A DNA stretch of 64,000 nt from Bradyrhizobium diazoefficiens (GCF_016616885.1 NZ_CP067102.1:3996501-4060500), one strand, 5' to 3'; counted from the first letter of the stretch, positions 38,892 to 47,999 are shown. Notes: generated by a model not told the origin, from the sequence alone. Numbers and translations: made by a program.

Positions 38892-39227
38892 ATGTGCATG
38901 CGTTCCCACCCCGGTTCATTCGACCTTTCATTTTTGCCGCCCCGGGGGATTCGCCTGGGCAACGGCATGCTCCAGCTTCCGCGCGGCTGCATCGTCGAGC
39001 TCGAGGGCGGCCTTGTGCGGCTGCTCGGCCCATCCAGGGAAGCCGTTTTTGATGACGCGGCGACGCTGGTCGCCGGGTTTCACGTGAATCGCCCGCTCGC
39101 GATCGGCGCCATCCTGCACACGCCCTCGCGGCCGTCCGGCTTCGATCGCTGGCACATCATCGCCGGCGCCGAGGTCGCTTTCGCGCCTGGCGGCATCGAC
39201 CCGTATTTTCCCCACCAGGTGTTTTGA
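38892..39227 (+). CDS. Phage protein, unknown
   Basis: 111 aa from ATG at 38892 with AAGGGG upstream. Beta-rich throughout (GNGMLQLPRGCIVELEGGLVRLLGPSREAVF, then WHIIAGAEVAFAPGGIDPYF). Its TGA overlaps the start of the RHH gene. No family recognised. Confidence 0.62.
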   Translation: MCMRSHPGSFDLSFLPPRGIRLGNGMLQLPRGCIVELEGGLVRLLGPSREAVFDDAATLVAGFHVNRPLAIGAILHTPSRPSGFDRWHIIAGAEVAFAPGGIDPYFPHQVF

Positions 39228-39442
39228 TGCAGGAACGCAGCCGCCGCGAGCCCGCCCAAGGCTTTAATCACCGCACGCCAGCCGTGAAGCGGCTCACCAC
39301 CAGCTTTGACGACACCACGTTCGCAGAGATCCGCGAGCTCGCGGTGGCACAGCAGACCAGCGCGGCCGACCAGGTCCGCCAGCTCGTGGAATTCGGTCTC
39401 GAGACGCTGAAGCGCGCGAAGGAAGCGACGCCTGGTGTTTGA
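39227..39442 (+). CDS. Ribbon-helix-helix DNA-binding protein
   Basis: 71 aa from ATG at 39227. VKRLTTSFDDTTFAEIRELAVAQQTSAADQVRQLVEFGLETLK matches the CopG/Arc pattern: a short strand pairing in the dimer, then two helices. Likely a small phage transcription regulator. The next gene starts inside its last codons. Confidence 0.72.
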   Translation: MQERSRREPAQGFNHRTPAVKRLTTSFDDTTFAEIRELAVAQQTSAADQVRQLVEFGLETLKRAKEATPGV

Positions 39443-40049
39443 TCCACGGACCTGCAAGATCGGCGATCCAGCCGGCTTCGTGAAGATCTCGCGGCCGATG
39501 CCGTTGCACTTGGCTGGGCCGTTGTTCTGGCACATCGTGCGGGCGCTTCCGCGCCGAACGCACCTGGCGGTGAGGAAGATGGAAGCGATCGGGCTCAAGC
39601 CCTATTTGCCGGTCCAGCACCGCTCGATCCCGGCCGGGCGCCGGCGCAAACGAGAGGTCGAAGAGCCGCTTCTCGGCGATCGCGTGTTTGTCCAGCTTCC
39701 GCTGACCGTTGAAGCGTTCTGGCGCGTGCGCGAGCTTCACGAGGTCGACGACTTCCTGATGATGATGGACGGTCTCAAGCCTGCGCTGGTGCCGGACCAT
39801 GTCATCGAGATCATCCGCGAGGTCGAGGCGATCAAGGATCGCAAATACCGCAAGAAGCTCGCGAAGAAAGAGGAGAGCCCGTACCACCGCGGGCGCCAAG
39901 TGTGGGCCGACATCATGACGCGCCGCCTACTCGGCACGATCGAAGGGCTCGATGCGCGCGGGCGGATCGAGGTGAGCCTTGAGAGCGAAGTTTTCGGCCG
40001 GCGTAGCTGGCCGATCGAGCCGCACCTCGTTCGCTTCATCGACGTTTAA
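39435..40049 (+). CDS. NusG-like (NGN domain) phage transcription factor
   Basis: 204 aa from GTG at 39435. PLFWHIVRALPRRTHLAVRKMEAIGLKPYLPV, then a basic stretch (RRRKREVEEPLLGDRVFVQLPL), is the NusG N-terminal pattern (W..V...P..E..A...L...G...YLP, G.lFV...). The C-terminal part (ARGRIEVSLESEVFGRRSWPIEPHLVRFIDV) could be a KOW-like module. It sits at the end of the early operon, upstream of late genes, where an antiterminator would be placed. Confidence 0.68.
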   Translation: MFDPRTCKIGDPAGFVKISRPMPLHLAGPLFWHIVRALPRRTHLAVRKMEAIGLKPYLPVQHRSIPAGRRRKREVEEPLLGDRVFVQLPLTVEAFWRVRELHEVDDFLMMMDGLKPALVPDHVIEIIREVEAIKDRKYRKKLAKKEESPYHRGRQVWADIMTRRLLGTIEGLDARGRIEVSLESEVFGRRSWPIEPHLVRFIDV

Positions 40050-40262
40050 CCATGCCCGACGGATTCGCCCGAGTTGTGAATCACCCTCGATTTCAGCGGC
40101 CGTATTCTCTTCGGGCAGTGTGAACGCGGCGCCAGCGCCGCGGGCGAACGCATCGAACTTGTTGCAAGGGACGTGTGGTCGCGCGGCAGTAGCCGTCACG
40201 AAGACCGATCTCGCGAGAGATTGGCTACGCGCGAAGCGTGCTTGAGCAGGGGGTGCGATGTA

Positions 40263-40511
40263 ATGTCGTTCAGCGTTGAGTTTTACGCACGATCGCGCCT
40301 TCACGCGAAGCGCCAGCTCGAGGTTCACAAGTCCTCGCTGCCGGCGCCCGTTTTTGCTTTTCTGTCCTCGGCAATCGACAACATCCAGCCTGCGAAGGAC
40401 GCGCAGCGCGCGATCTTCGTGAAGGCCACCGGCCATCTCTGCGAAGGAGGTACCTGGTCGCCGCACTCCAGCGCGACGATCGAAGTCAAGCCGATCGACA
40501 TTCCGGACTGA
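40263..40511 (+). CDS. Small phage protein, unknown
   Basis: 82 aa from ATG at 40263. Begins MSFSVEFYARSRLHAKRQLE and contains LPAPVFAFLSSAIDNIQPAKDAQRAIFVKATGH. The last 50 residues resemble small phage proteins of unknown role. The stop overlaps the next ATG (TGATG). The 213 bp before it show no gene. Confidence 0.6.
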   Translation: MSFSVEFYARSRLHAKRQLEVHKSSLPAPVFAFLSSAIDNIQPAKDAQRAIFVKATGHLCEGGTWSPHSSATIEVKPIDIPD

Positions 40512-40702
40512 TGGATATCGAGGACGCGATCGAGGCCGCGGCCGGCGATCGCAACGCCCAGATTTCTGCAGATCCATGCCGTTCCCGATCGGCCAGGCTC
40601 GCCACGGCTCGTGCTCGATCGACAATTGCCGCCTTCCTGGACGTGGTGCCCGACGACATGACCGTGTTCGAGCTCAAGGAGCTGCTCGAGCGCGGCAACT
40701 GA
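40511..40702 (+). CDS. Small phage protein, unknown
   Basis: 63 aa, coupled to the gene before by TGATG. C-terminal IAAFLDVVPDDMTVFELKELLERGN is an acidic amphipathic helix pair. No family recognised. Confidence 0.5.
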   Translation: MDIEDAIEAAAGDRNAQISADPCRSRSARLATARARSTIAAFLDVVPDDMTVFELKELLERGN

Positions 40703-40841
40703 ACTTGCGGCGGCCTGGCGCGACCAGGACGCGTCACCGGCTCGAGACCGGGCGCGGCCAGCGGTGGACAGCTCGATTCTGAAAGCCGGATACCGGTCGG
40801 CTCTGCCGCTGCAGCGGAAAACCCGACCCGCGAGGTGCTTC

Positions 40842-41042
40842 ATGGCGGACCATATCTGGCACCCGCACCGCTGCACCTGCATGGCGTGCGGCCTCACGGT
40901 CGAGGGCCTGCTCAACAAGCCGGACGCAAAGTGCAGCGGCAGGCTGCAGTTTCGCGAGATCCTCGATTGCCGGCCCTCGGGCCCGCGCTGGATCTGCGAG
41001 CCGATCGACGTTACCCGTCCTGTGTCAAGCTGGGGTAGATGA
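40842..41042 (+). CDS. Small zinc-finger-like phage protein
   Basis: 66 aa from ATG at 40842, GAGG upstream. HPHRCTCMACGLTVEGLLNKPDAKCSG offers His/Cys ligands for one zinc. The stop overlaps the start of the second recombinase gene (ATGA). Confidence 0.55.
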   Translation: MADHIWHPHRCTCMACGLTVEGLLNKPDAKCSGRLQFREILDCRPSGPRWICEPIDVTRPVSSWGR

Positions 41043-41971
41043 CCTCCCGCGAGATCGTCGACCCGATGGCCTCGGTGCGGGCCTATCTCGCCGCCTCGAG
41101 TTCGAGTAGCACCAGGCGAGCCTATGCCTCGGACTGGGCCGACTTCACCACCTGGTGCAGCCAGATCCTCGAGCAGCCTCTGCCGGCCCTCCCGGAAACC
41201 ATTGCCCGCTACCTGGCGCAGCTCGCCGACGGCGGCAGCAAGACATCCACCATCCAGCGGCGCATCGCCGCGCTCGCTGCGGCCCACCGGGCTGCAGGCT
41301 TCGATCCGCCGCCCACCAGCGCAGAAGGCGTTAGGGCCACGATGCGCGGCATCCGCCGCACGCTCGGCGCCAGGCAGACCAGGAAAGCTCCGACCACGGC
41401 CGAGCTGCTCGGCCGTGTGCTTCACAACTTGCCAAAGACCCTGCAGGGCTTGCGCGATCGGGCGATTCTGCTTGTCAGTTTTGCCGCCGCGCTGCGCAGA
41501 TCCGAGCTAGTCGCTTTACATGTGCATCACATCGAGCGCCGCCCCCGCGGCATTGTGATTCACATCGCCGGATCCAAGACCGACCAGGAAGGGAAGGGTG
41601 AGCAGCTCCCGGTACCGAACGGCCGCCAGCTGCGCCCGGTCGATGCCCTCGATGCCTGGCTCGAGGCTGCCGGCATCACCGAGGGGCCGATCTTCCGGGA
41701 AATCGATCGGCACGGAAAGGTGGGGTTAACCCCACTTTCAGGGCGCTCGATCGCGCGGATCGTAAAGCGGGCCGTCAAGGCCTGCGGACTGGATGAGAGC
41801 ATTTTCTCCGGCCATTCGATGCGCGCCGGCTTCGTCACCACGGCGCTCGCCGACAAGCAGGATCCGCTGAAGGTCGCGAAGATCTCGCGGCACAAGAAGA
41901 TCGACACGCTTCGCATCTACGACCGCAAGGAAGCGGATTTCGACGATCACGCCGGCGGGGGGTTTCTGTAG
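41039..41971 (+). CDS. Second tyrosine recombinase (XerC/D-like)
   Basis: 310 aa. N-terminal SAM-like core-binding domain (STRRAYASDWADFTTWC). Catalytic residues are all present: Arg in AALRRSELVAL, Lys in GSKTDQEGKG, His/Arg in FSGHSMRAGF, His in ISRHKKIDTL and Tyr in LRIYDRKEADF. Unlike the integrase at the left edge it has the canonical set. It lies between early and packaging genes, so it may resolve genome multimers or act at a separate site. Confidence 0.9.
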   Translation: MTSREIVDPMASVRAYLAASSSSSTRRAYASDWADFTTWCSQILEQPLPALPETIARYLAQLADGGSKTSTIQRRIAALAAAHRAAGFDPPPTSAEGVRATMRGIRRTLGARQTRKAPTTAELLGRVLHNLPKTLQGLRDRAILLVSFAAALRRSELVALHVHHIERRPRGIVIHIAGSKTDQEGKGEQLPVPNGRQLRPVDALDAWLEAAGITEGPIFREIDRHGKVGLTPLSGRSIARIVKRAVKACGLDESIFSGHSMRAGFVTTALADKQDPLKVAKISRHKKIDTLRIYDRKEADFDDHAGGGFL

Positions 41972-42643
41972 ATGGATGCCATCGGCGACATTACGCAGGC
42001 CTTGATGGAGAGAGGCGCGACCGCGCCAGCGGCGCCTGCGCCACCGCCCGCTGCGTCCCCCGTCCAGCCGCCGGAGGACTTCCAGGAGACGATCGCCGGA
42101 ATTCGGCAGAACTACCCGACGCTGGCGCCCTATCTCGAGAAGCTCGCCATCCAGAGGGGCACTCCGAACGGGCCGAACGATGACAGGCAGCTGGAATTTT
42201 ACCAGCCGTGGGAATCGGACAACCCGAATCCGGGAAAGCTGACCACGGAGCTTTACAACAAGTCTCTCGGCGGCCAGGACCTGCAGGAGACGATCGCCGG
42301 CGATATGCTCCACCACCTTGGCAGCGTGGATCCTGCGACAGGACAGCCGGTTGATCCCAAATGGATGGCGATGAAGCAGCAGTTGATCGCCTCGCGCGGC
42401 ACGCCTCAGACGCTCATGGACGCCGGCGCCTACCAGCAAGAGAAGGCTAATCCGGCCTACGAGACCGCGCCGTACGACCAGTGGATGCAGAACAACAGAG
42501 CCGACGCCTATATCCGCGGGGCACTTTTCCCGCGTCAAAACCCGGAATGGCAAGAGCCGGGGATTTATAGCCCCGCGATGCAGGCGATCGCATCGCAGAT
42601 GCGCGACTACTTGGCGAACAAATCGCCGGCTGGTGTCCGATAA
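41972..42643 (+). CDS. Phage protein, unknown
   Basis: 223 aa, ATG directly after the recombinase stop. Ala/Pro-rich N-terminus, then repeated QETIAG (QETIAGIRQNYP and QETIAGDMLHHL) and a polar middle. Similar soluble proteins accompany terminases in podovirus genomes, but I do not recognise the family. Confidence 0.6.
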   Translation: MDAIGDITQALMERGATAPAAPAPPPAASPVQPPEDFQETIAGIRQNYPTLAPYLEKLAIQRGTPNGPNDDRQLEFYQPWESDNPNPGKLTTELYNKSLGGQDLQETIAGDMLHHLGSVDPATGQPVDPKWMAMKQQLIASRGTPQTLMDAGAYQQEKANPAYETAPYDQWMQNNRADAYIRGALFPRQNPEWQEPGIYSPAMQAIASQMRDYLANKSPAGVR

Positions 42644-42736
42644 CAGCTCTTAACGGACACCAGAACTTGCACCGCCGAATCGGCCGTGATTCCTTCCTCG
42701 AGCGGGTGATTTGCCCGCGGCAACAGAGGAGGCCTC

Positions 42737-42844
42737 ATGGCCACGACAGCGACGAAGCGGAAAACCGCGAAGGCGGCGAAGCCGAAGCGGCCCGCCAAGA
42801 CGGCAGCTCGCCGGCAGACGCCGGCGCAATCGCGCAAACGTTAG
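42737..42844 (+). CDS. 35-aa very basic Ala/Lys/Arg-rich peptide
   Basis: ATG at 42737 after AGAGGAGG encodes a peptide with about 13 Lys/Arg and almost no acidic residues (MATTATKRKTAKAAKPKRPA and on). It is like histone H1-type tails, so nucleic-acid binding is plausible. A perfect 18-bp palindrome follows at 42871-42888. Strong ribosome site and isolation support it being real. Confidence 0.62.
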   Translation: MATTATKRKTAKAAKPKRPAKTAARRQTPAQSRKR

Positions 42845-42870
42845 ATCCCATCGCCTGGTTGGGTTGAAGG

Positions 42871-42888
42871 GGCCGCCGATCGGCGGCC
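42871..42888. terminator. GC-rich perfect palindrome, weak terminator candidate
   Basis: GGCCGCCGATCGGCGGCC is self-complementary over 18 bases and followed by TCTCTCATT, a poor T-run. It separates the basic peptide gene from the next gene. Confidence 0.4.
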
Positions 42889-42909
42889 TCTCTCATTGTG
42901 AGGAGCTAC

Positions 42910-43230
42910 ATGCAGCAACCCTCTAAGATCGAAATCCCGCTTTCCGCGGTGGTGGCGATCGCCGGCACCGGGAACGACTTCGCAGCGGTGCTCGAGCAGC
43001 ACCGCGCTGCGCTCGAGGCGCACCGCCACGGCAAGCCAGGCGCGCCAGCGCCGGTGCATCATGACCTGGTCGACACGCTGATCCAGCGAGTCCCAGACAC
43101 CAATCCGGACGTTGCGGCGCGCAAACCCGATCAGTTCGTCATTGCGCCTTACGCGATCGTTGATGATACGCCGGTCGACCCGGCTCTGCAGCACACGCTC
43201 GACACGCTGCGAAAGACCATTTCCGGCTGA
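42910..43230 (+). CDS. Phage protein, unknown
   Basis: 106 aa from ATG at 42910 with GAGGAG upstream. Opens with IPLSAVVAIAGTGNDFAAVLEQHRAALEAHRHG. Immediately upstream of terminase, so perhaps packaging-related; no family recognised. Confidence 0.62.
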   Translation: MQQPSKIEIPLSAVVAIAGTGNDFAAVLEQHRAALEAHRHGKPGAPAPVHHDLVDTLIQRVPDTNPDVAARKPDQFVIAPYAIVDDTPVDPALQHTLDTLRKTISG

Positions 43231-43289
43231 TATTCCGAAATACCGCCGCCGGCGGACAGGGAGCGCGTGCTCAGACCACGCGGGACCGC

Positions 43290-43904
43290 ATGATTTCTGC
43301 TAAGAATGCTGAAAAGCCGCTCAAAAACGCCAAACACGAGGCAGTTTTGCAGGCTTACGTCGCAGATCCGCAGCGTGTTGGCTTCAAGGCCTATCTCGTT
43401 GTTTATCCAAAGTCTTCGGACGCCGCGGCGAAGACCGGCTTCAGCAGATTGCTCAAGAATGCTGACTTTGCGAGACGGCTGCGCACACTTGCCGACCGCG
43501 TGACGGAGAAAGTCGTCGAGCGCGCCGTCATTACCACCGAGCAGGTGCTCGAGGAGCTGGCCAAGATCGGCTTCGCCAATATGGCGGACTACTCGGCCGT
43601 GACTCGGCTGGATCTCTCGGATATCACCCGCGAGCAGGCAGCCGCGATCTCTTCGGTCGCGATCGAGATCCCTCTCGACGGTGATGTTGAGGAGCAACTC
43701 GAGCCGCAGGCGCAAGGCGGCGAGCTGCGGCGGCGGCGGGGTCGCGATGCCTACAAGGTGACGTTCAAGCTCCACGACAAGCGCGCGGCTCTGGTCGATA
43801 TCGGCACGCACCTCGGCATGTTCGAGAAGAAGCTCAAGGTGGACGCCAAGCTCGAGCTGGTGCCTGTCGTGAACCTGAATGCCAGCGGCCGAAGTAAGCG
43901 CTGA
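43290..43904 (+). CDS. Terminase small subunit
   Basis: 204 aa. AVLQAYVADPQRVGFKAYLVVYPKSSDAAAKTGFSRLLKNADFARRL matches the terminase_2 helix-turn-helix pattern (A..aY...p....A...AGY....a...gs.ll.np.v). VITTEQVLEELAKIGFANMADY is the typical central part. It recognises the phage packaging site and brings in the large subunit, whose gene overlaps its end by 26 bp. Confidence 0.9.
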   Translation: MISAKNAEKPLKNAKHEAVLQAYVADPQRVGFKAYLVVYPKSSDAAAKTGFSRLLKNADFARRLRTLADRVTEKVVERAVITTEQVLEELAKIGFANMADYSAVTRLDLSDITREQAAAISSVAIEIPLDGDVEEQLEPQAQGGELRRRRGRDAYKVTFKLHDKRAALVDIGTHLGMFEKKLKVDAKLELVPVVNLNASGRSKR

Positions 43905-45402
43905 AGACGCCGAGCTGGATCTCGAGCTCCATCCCAAGCAGGAGCTCGCCTTCAATTCCGAAGCGACCGAGATCCTGTACGGAGGCGCCGCCGGCGGAGG
44001 AAAGTCGCACCTGATGCGCGTCGCCGCGGTCATCTGGTGCACGCTGATCGCGGGCCTGCAGGTCTACTTCTTCCGGCGCCTGCGCGACGATCTGATCAAG
44101 AACCATATGGAAGGCCCGAACGGCTTTCGCGCGATGCTCTCCGGCTGGGAGCGCTGCGGCTTCGTCCGGATCATCGAGGACGAGATCAGGTTCTGGAACG
44201 GCTCGAAGATCTATCTCTGCCACTGCAAGGACGAGAAACACCGCTTCAAATATCAGGGCGCCGAAATCCACGTTCTGATCATTGACGAGCTGACGCACTT
44301 TACCGAGGTCATTTACCGCTTCCTGCGCAACCGCGTGCGCATGGTCGGCCTGGCCGACAAGCTGCCGGCGGCGCTGAAGGGGAAGTTTCCGCGGATCCTG
44401 TGCGGTGCGAATCCCGGTGGCCTCGGCCATCAGTTCGTCAAGGCGACCTTCATCGACGGCGCTATTCCTTTAGAGGCATATCGAGCGGTCAAAAGCGAAG
44501 GCGGCATGATCCGCCAGTACATCCCGGCCAGGCTCGAGGACAATCCGTCCATGACCGAGCAGGATCCCGGCTACGAGGACCGGCTCAACGGTCTCGGATC
44601 CGAGGCGCTCGTCAAGGCGATGCGTGACGGCGACTGGGACATCATCGAGGGCGCGTTCTTCGACTGCTTTGAGAAGCGCCGGCACGTCGTCAGGCCGTTC
44701 GTGATCCCGGCGACCTGGTTGCGCTTCAGGGCGGGCGACTGGGGCTCCGCAAAGCCTTTCGCATTCGGCTGGTACGCGGTCGTCGGTGACGACTTCCTGA
44801 CGCCGGACAAGCGGCTCCTGCCGCGCGGCTGCCTGGTCAAGTACCGCGAGTACTATGGTGTGAAGACGGACAGCGAGGGGAAGTTCAAGCCGGACGTCGG
44901 CCTCAAGATGTCGGCCCGCGAGGTCGGCATCGAGGTCCGCAAGCTCGAGGACGGTGACAACATCGCCTACGGCAAGCTCGACCCGGCCGCGTTCGCCCAC
45001 AATGGCGGCCCGTCGATCGCCGAGATGATGCAGGCCGACGGCAGGGGCGTCACGTTCGACGAAGCCGATAACAAGCGCGTTGCCGCGCGCGGCGCCATGG
45101 GTGGCTGGGACCAGGTCCGCGATCGGCTCAAGGGCAACGAAGACGGGCTTCCGATGCTCGTGTTCTTCGAGACCTGCGTTCACACCATCCGGACGCTGCC
45201 GGCGCTGCAGCACGATGAGGCCAAGCCCGAGGACCTGGACACCACCCAGGAAGATCACGCGGCCGACGAGACGCGATACGCCTGCATGTCGCGGCCGTGG
45301 ATCCGCAAGCCGCCCGAAGATGCCAAACCCAAGCCTGGCCCCGGCCAGGTGCCGCTCCCGCTGCCTCCGGTGGCCTCGAGCGGAGTGAGGATCCGCGTTT
45401 GA
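43879..45402 (+). CDS. Terminase large subunit
   Basis: 507 aa. ATPase part: Walker A LYGGAAGGGKSH, Walker B VLIIDELTHF, and the coupling region RILCGANPGG. The nuclease part includes FRAGDWGSAKPFAFGWYAVV with the expected Asp. It cuts the concatemer and pumps DNA into proheads through the portal, encoded next (TGATG overlap). Terminase family with P22-like podoviruses fits the context. Confidence 0.95.
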   Translation: MPAAEVSAEDAELDLELHPKQELAFNSEATEILYGGAAGGGKSHLMRVAAVIWCTLIAGLQVYFFRRLRDDLIKNHMEGPNGFRAMLSGWERCGFVRIIEDEIRFWNGSKIYLCHCKDEKHRFKYQGAEIHVLIIDELTHFTEVIYRFLRNRVRMVGLADKLPAALKGKFPRILCGANPGGLGHQFVKATFIDGAIPLEAYRAVKSEGGMIRQYIPARLEDNPSMTEQDPGYEDRLNGLGSEALVKAMRDGDWDIIEGAFFDCFEKRRHVVRPFVIPATWLRFRAGDWGSAKPFAFGWYAVVGDDFLTPDKRLLPRGCLVKYREYYGVKTDSEGKFKPDVGLKMSAREVGIEVRKLEDGDNIAYGKLDPAAFAHNGGPSIAEMMQADGRGVTFDEADNKRVAARGAMGGWDQVRDRLKGNEDGLPMLVFFETCVHTIRTLPALQHDEAKPEDLDTTQEDHAADETRYACMSRPWIRKPPEDAKPKPGPGQVPLPLPPVASSGVRIRV

Positions 45403-47708
45403 TGGCTGATTACGACGATGACCAGGACGAACAGGCGCAGGATCCCGTCTCCAAGGCGGTGATCGAGCGTGATGGCAAGTCGTCGCGCAACTGGTTGAAG
45501 CTGATCGACGAAGCTCAGTCGACCTATCAGACTTGGCAGGACAAGTCGGATTCGATCGACAAGCTGTTCGCCAACCTCGAGCAGCTCGCGAATGTCGGCC
45601 GCGATCGGCAATTCCAGCTGTTCTGGGCCAATGTCAGCGTGCTGGCGCCGGCGATGTATTCGCGGCCGCCCGTGCCGGTGGTGATCCCGCGCTTCAAGGA
45701 CCGGCGCGCGCTGCCCAGGCAGGCCTCCGAGCTGCTCGAGCGCGCCTCGATCGTCAACTCCGAGCTCGAGGACCTGCACGACGTCCTCAAGCAAATCCGT
45801 GATGACCTGGCGCTGAACGGTCGCGGCGTGCCCTGGCTGCGCTACGAGGCGACCGGGAGGGGCAAGGACTTCAAGGAGCGGGTCTGCATCGAGCACAAGG
45901 ACCGCAAGGACTGGCTTTGCGAGCCCGCGCGGAAGTGGAAGGAAGTCGACTGGGTCGCGAGCCGCGGCTGGATGACGCGCAGCGAGATGCGCAAGCGGTT
46001 CAAGAAGACGTCCGGAGACGCGTATAAGGACGCCGTCTTCGCTCGCCGGCGCGAGGACAAGGAAGTCGACGACGGCCGCAAGAAGGCCGGCGTCTGGGAG
46101 CTCTGGAGCAAGTCGCAGAACAAGGTTGTCTGGGTCGCCGATGGCGTCGAGGTTGTGCTGGATGAAGGCGCGCCGCACCTGACGCTCGATGGCTTCTTCC
46201 CGTGCCCGCGACCGGCCTATGGCACGCTGCAGCGGCGCACGCTGATCCCGGTGCCGGATTTCCTCTACTACAAAGACCAGCTCGAGGAGATCAACGAGAC
46301 CACCGCGCGCATCGCCGCGCTGCAGCCATCGCTGAAGGTCAAGGGCTTCTATCCTGGCGGCGCCGGCGACCTGTCCGATGCGATCGAGGCGGCCGTCAAC
46401 GCAGTGTCGGACAACCAGGTCCTCGTGCCGGTGGCCAACTGGGCGCTGCTCGGTAATGGCTCCGCGAAAGACACCATCGTCTGGCTGCCGCTCGAGCAGG
46501 TCGTTACCGCGATCAAGGAGCTGGTGGCGCTGCGCAAGCAGATGATCGACGACGTCTACCAGATCACTGGCCTGTCGGACATCATGCGCGGTGAGACCGA
46601 GGCCTCCGAGACGCTCGGCGCGCAACAGCTCAAGAGCCAATACGGCTCAATCCGGATCAGCGATCGCCGGGACGAGATGGTGCGCATTGCGCGCGACGTG
46701 ATCCGGATCGCGGCCGAGATCATGTCGGAGAACTTCTCGCAGAAGACGTTCCTCGAGATGACGCAGCTCGAGGTGCCAACCGAAGCGCAGATGGCCGAGC
46801 AGGCCAAGCCGCTGCAGGCCCAGCTCGTCCAGGTCCAGCGCGAGCTCGCCCAGGCGCAGTCGGACCCTGAAACCCGCGCCTATGCGCAACAGAACCCCCA
46901 GGCCGCGCAGCAGATCCTCGGCCAGGCGCAACAGCACATCGCCCAGATCCAGGGGCAGCTGCAGAAGCTCTCCCAGGTGCCGACGATCGAGAAGATCATG
47001 GCCCTGCTTCGCGAGCAGAAGCTACGCCCGTATGTGCTCGACATCGAGACCAACTCGACGATCGAGCCGGACGAGAACGCGCAGAAGCAGCGCGCCACCG
47101 AGTTCACGACCGCGATCGGCGGTTTTCTCAAGGAAGCTCTCCCGCTGGTGCAGACGATGCCTCAGGCGGCGCCGCTCGCGGCCGAGACGCTCAAGTATGT
47201 TGCCAGCCAGTTCCGGGCAGGGCGCAGCCTCGAGGCGGTGATCGACGAGTTCGCCGATCAGATGGCGCAGATGGCCAGCCAGCCGAAGCCGCCGGATCCG
47301 AAGCAGGCGCAGGAAGCCGCTGCCGCGCAAGTCGCTGCCCAGAAGGCGCAGGCCGATGCGCAGGCCACCCAGGCCGATGCGGCCGAGCGCTCGGCGAAAG
47401 CCCAGGCCATGGTCGCCGAGGCGCAGGCCAAGACACTCCAGGCGCAGTCCGATGGCGCCGATGCCGAGCAGGAGCGGAAGACCCGCCTTCAGGAGGCCGC
47501 TGACGCGGCGGAAGCGCGCCGCATTGAGCGTGCTGGCAAGATCGCCACCACGAACAAGCAGATCGAGCTCATGACCGCGCAGGGCGCGCGCGACCAGGCC
47601 AAGGACGAGCTGACGCTCAAGAAGAGCGCGCTCGAGATAGATCTGATGAACGCCAAGATCGACCAGGCCAAGATGCCGCCGCCGGCGCCGCCCGCGGCCG
47701 CGGCCTGA
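45402..47708 (+). CDS. Portal protein, P22-like
   Basis: 768 aa from ATG at 45402, overlapping the terminase stop. It forms the dodecameric DNA gateway at one capsid vertex. Features: RDRQFQLFWANVSVLAPAMYSRPPVPVV near the N-terminus, DDVYQITGLSDIMRGETEASETLGAQQLKSQ (typical portal crown/wing helix), and a long Ala/Gln-rich C-terminal coiled coil (~residues 610-750), comparable to the P22 barrel. Size is right for podovirus portals. Confidence 0.85.
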   Translation: MADYDDDQDEQAQDPVSKAVIERDGKSSRNWLKLIDEAQSTYQTWQDKSDSIDKLFANLEQLANVGRDRQFQLFWANVSVLAPAMYSRPPVPVVIPRFKDRRALPRQASELLERASIVNSELEDLHDVLKQIRDDLALNGRGVPWLRYEATGRGKDFKERVCIEHKDRKDWLCEPARKWKEVDWVASRGWMTRSEMRKRFKKTSGDAYKDAVFARRREDKEVDDGRKKAGVWELWSKSQNKVVWVADGVEVVLDEGAPHLTLDGFFPCPRPAYGTLQRRTLIPVPDFLYYKDQLEEINETTARIAALQPSLKVKGFYPGGAGDLSDAIEAAVNAVSDNQVLVPVANWALLGNGSAKDTIVWLPLEQVVTAIKELVALRKQMIDDVYQITGLSDIMRGETEASETLGAQQLKSQYGSIRISDRRDEMVRIARDVIRIAAEIMSENFSQKTFLEMTQLEVPTEAQMAEQAKPLQAQLVQVQRELAQAQSDPETRAYAQQNPQAAQQILGQAQQHIAQIQGQLQKLSQVPTIEKIMALLREQKLRPYVLDIETNSTIEPDENAQKQRATEFTTAIGGFLKEALPLVQTMPQAAPLAAETLKYVASQFRAGRSLEAVIDEFADQMAQMASQPKPPDPKQAQEAAAAQVAAQKAQADAQATQADAAERSAKAQAMVAEAQAKTLQAQSDGADAEQERKTRLQEAADAAEARRIERAGKIATTNKQIELMTAQGARDQAKDELTLKKSALEIDLMNAKIDQAKMPPPAPPAAAA

Positions 47709-47741
47709 TCCAAACACAGCCAAACAGAAGGACGCATCACG

Positions 47742-47996
47742 ATGGCAGTTGCTCGCGCTGATACCCTTTGCCGTGCCGGCATTCCGGCCGCGCTCGCGAT
47801 CGAGATCGATCGGCAGCTCACCGCCGGCGGACCGAATGCGATTCGCGGTCCGCTTCACCACCTCGGCGTGCCGCCGAACCAGGCGGCCGAGCTCGTCAGC
47901 CAGATCAACGCCGGCGCCGTGAGCGCGCACAAGCTTTGTCTGGCGGGATGGAATCCCGAGGTCGCACGCATCATCAAGACGGCGAGCGGGATCTGA
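47742..47996 (+). CDS. Small phage protein, unknown
   Basis: 84 aa. MAVARADTLCRAGIPAALAIEIDRQL and VPPNQAAELVSQINAGAVSAHKLCLAGWNPEVARIIK suggest two helical hairpins. Lies in the head module with plain ribosome site; no family recognised. Confidence 0.65.
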   Translation: MAVARADTLCRAGIPAALAIEIDRQLTAGGPNAIRGPLHHLGVPPNQAAELVSQINAGAVSAHKLCLAGWNPEVARIIKTASGI

Positions 47997-47999
47997 TCG

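Noticed and set aside
39737..40039. Minus-strand frame opposite the NusG-like gene
   Set aside because: Ser/Arg-rich shadow without start signals; the plus-strand frame has family character.
45255..46640. 461-aa minus-strand frame under the portal gene
   Set aside because: Shadow of the portal coding sequence with no domain of its own.
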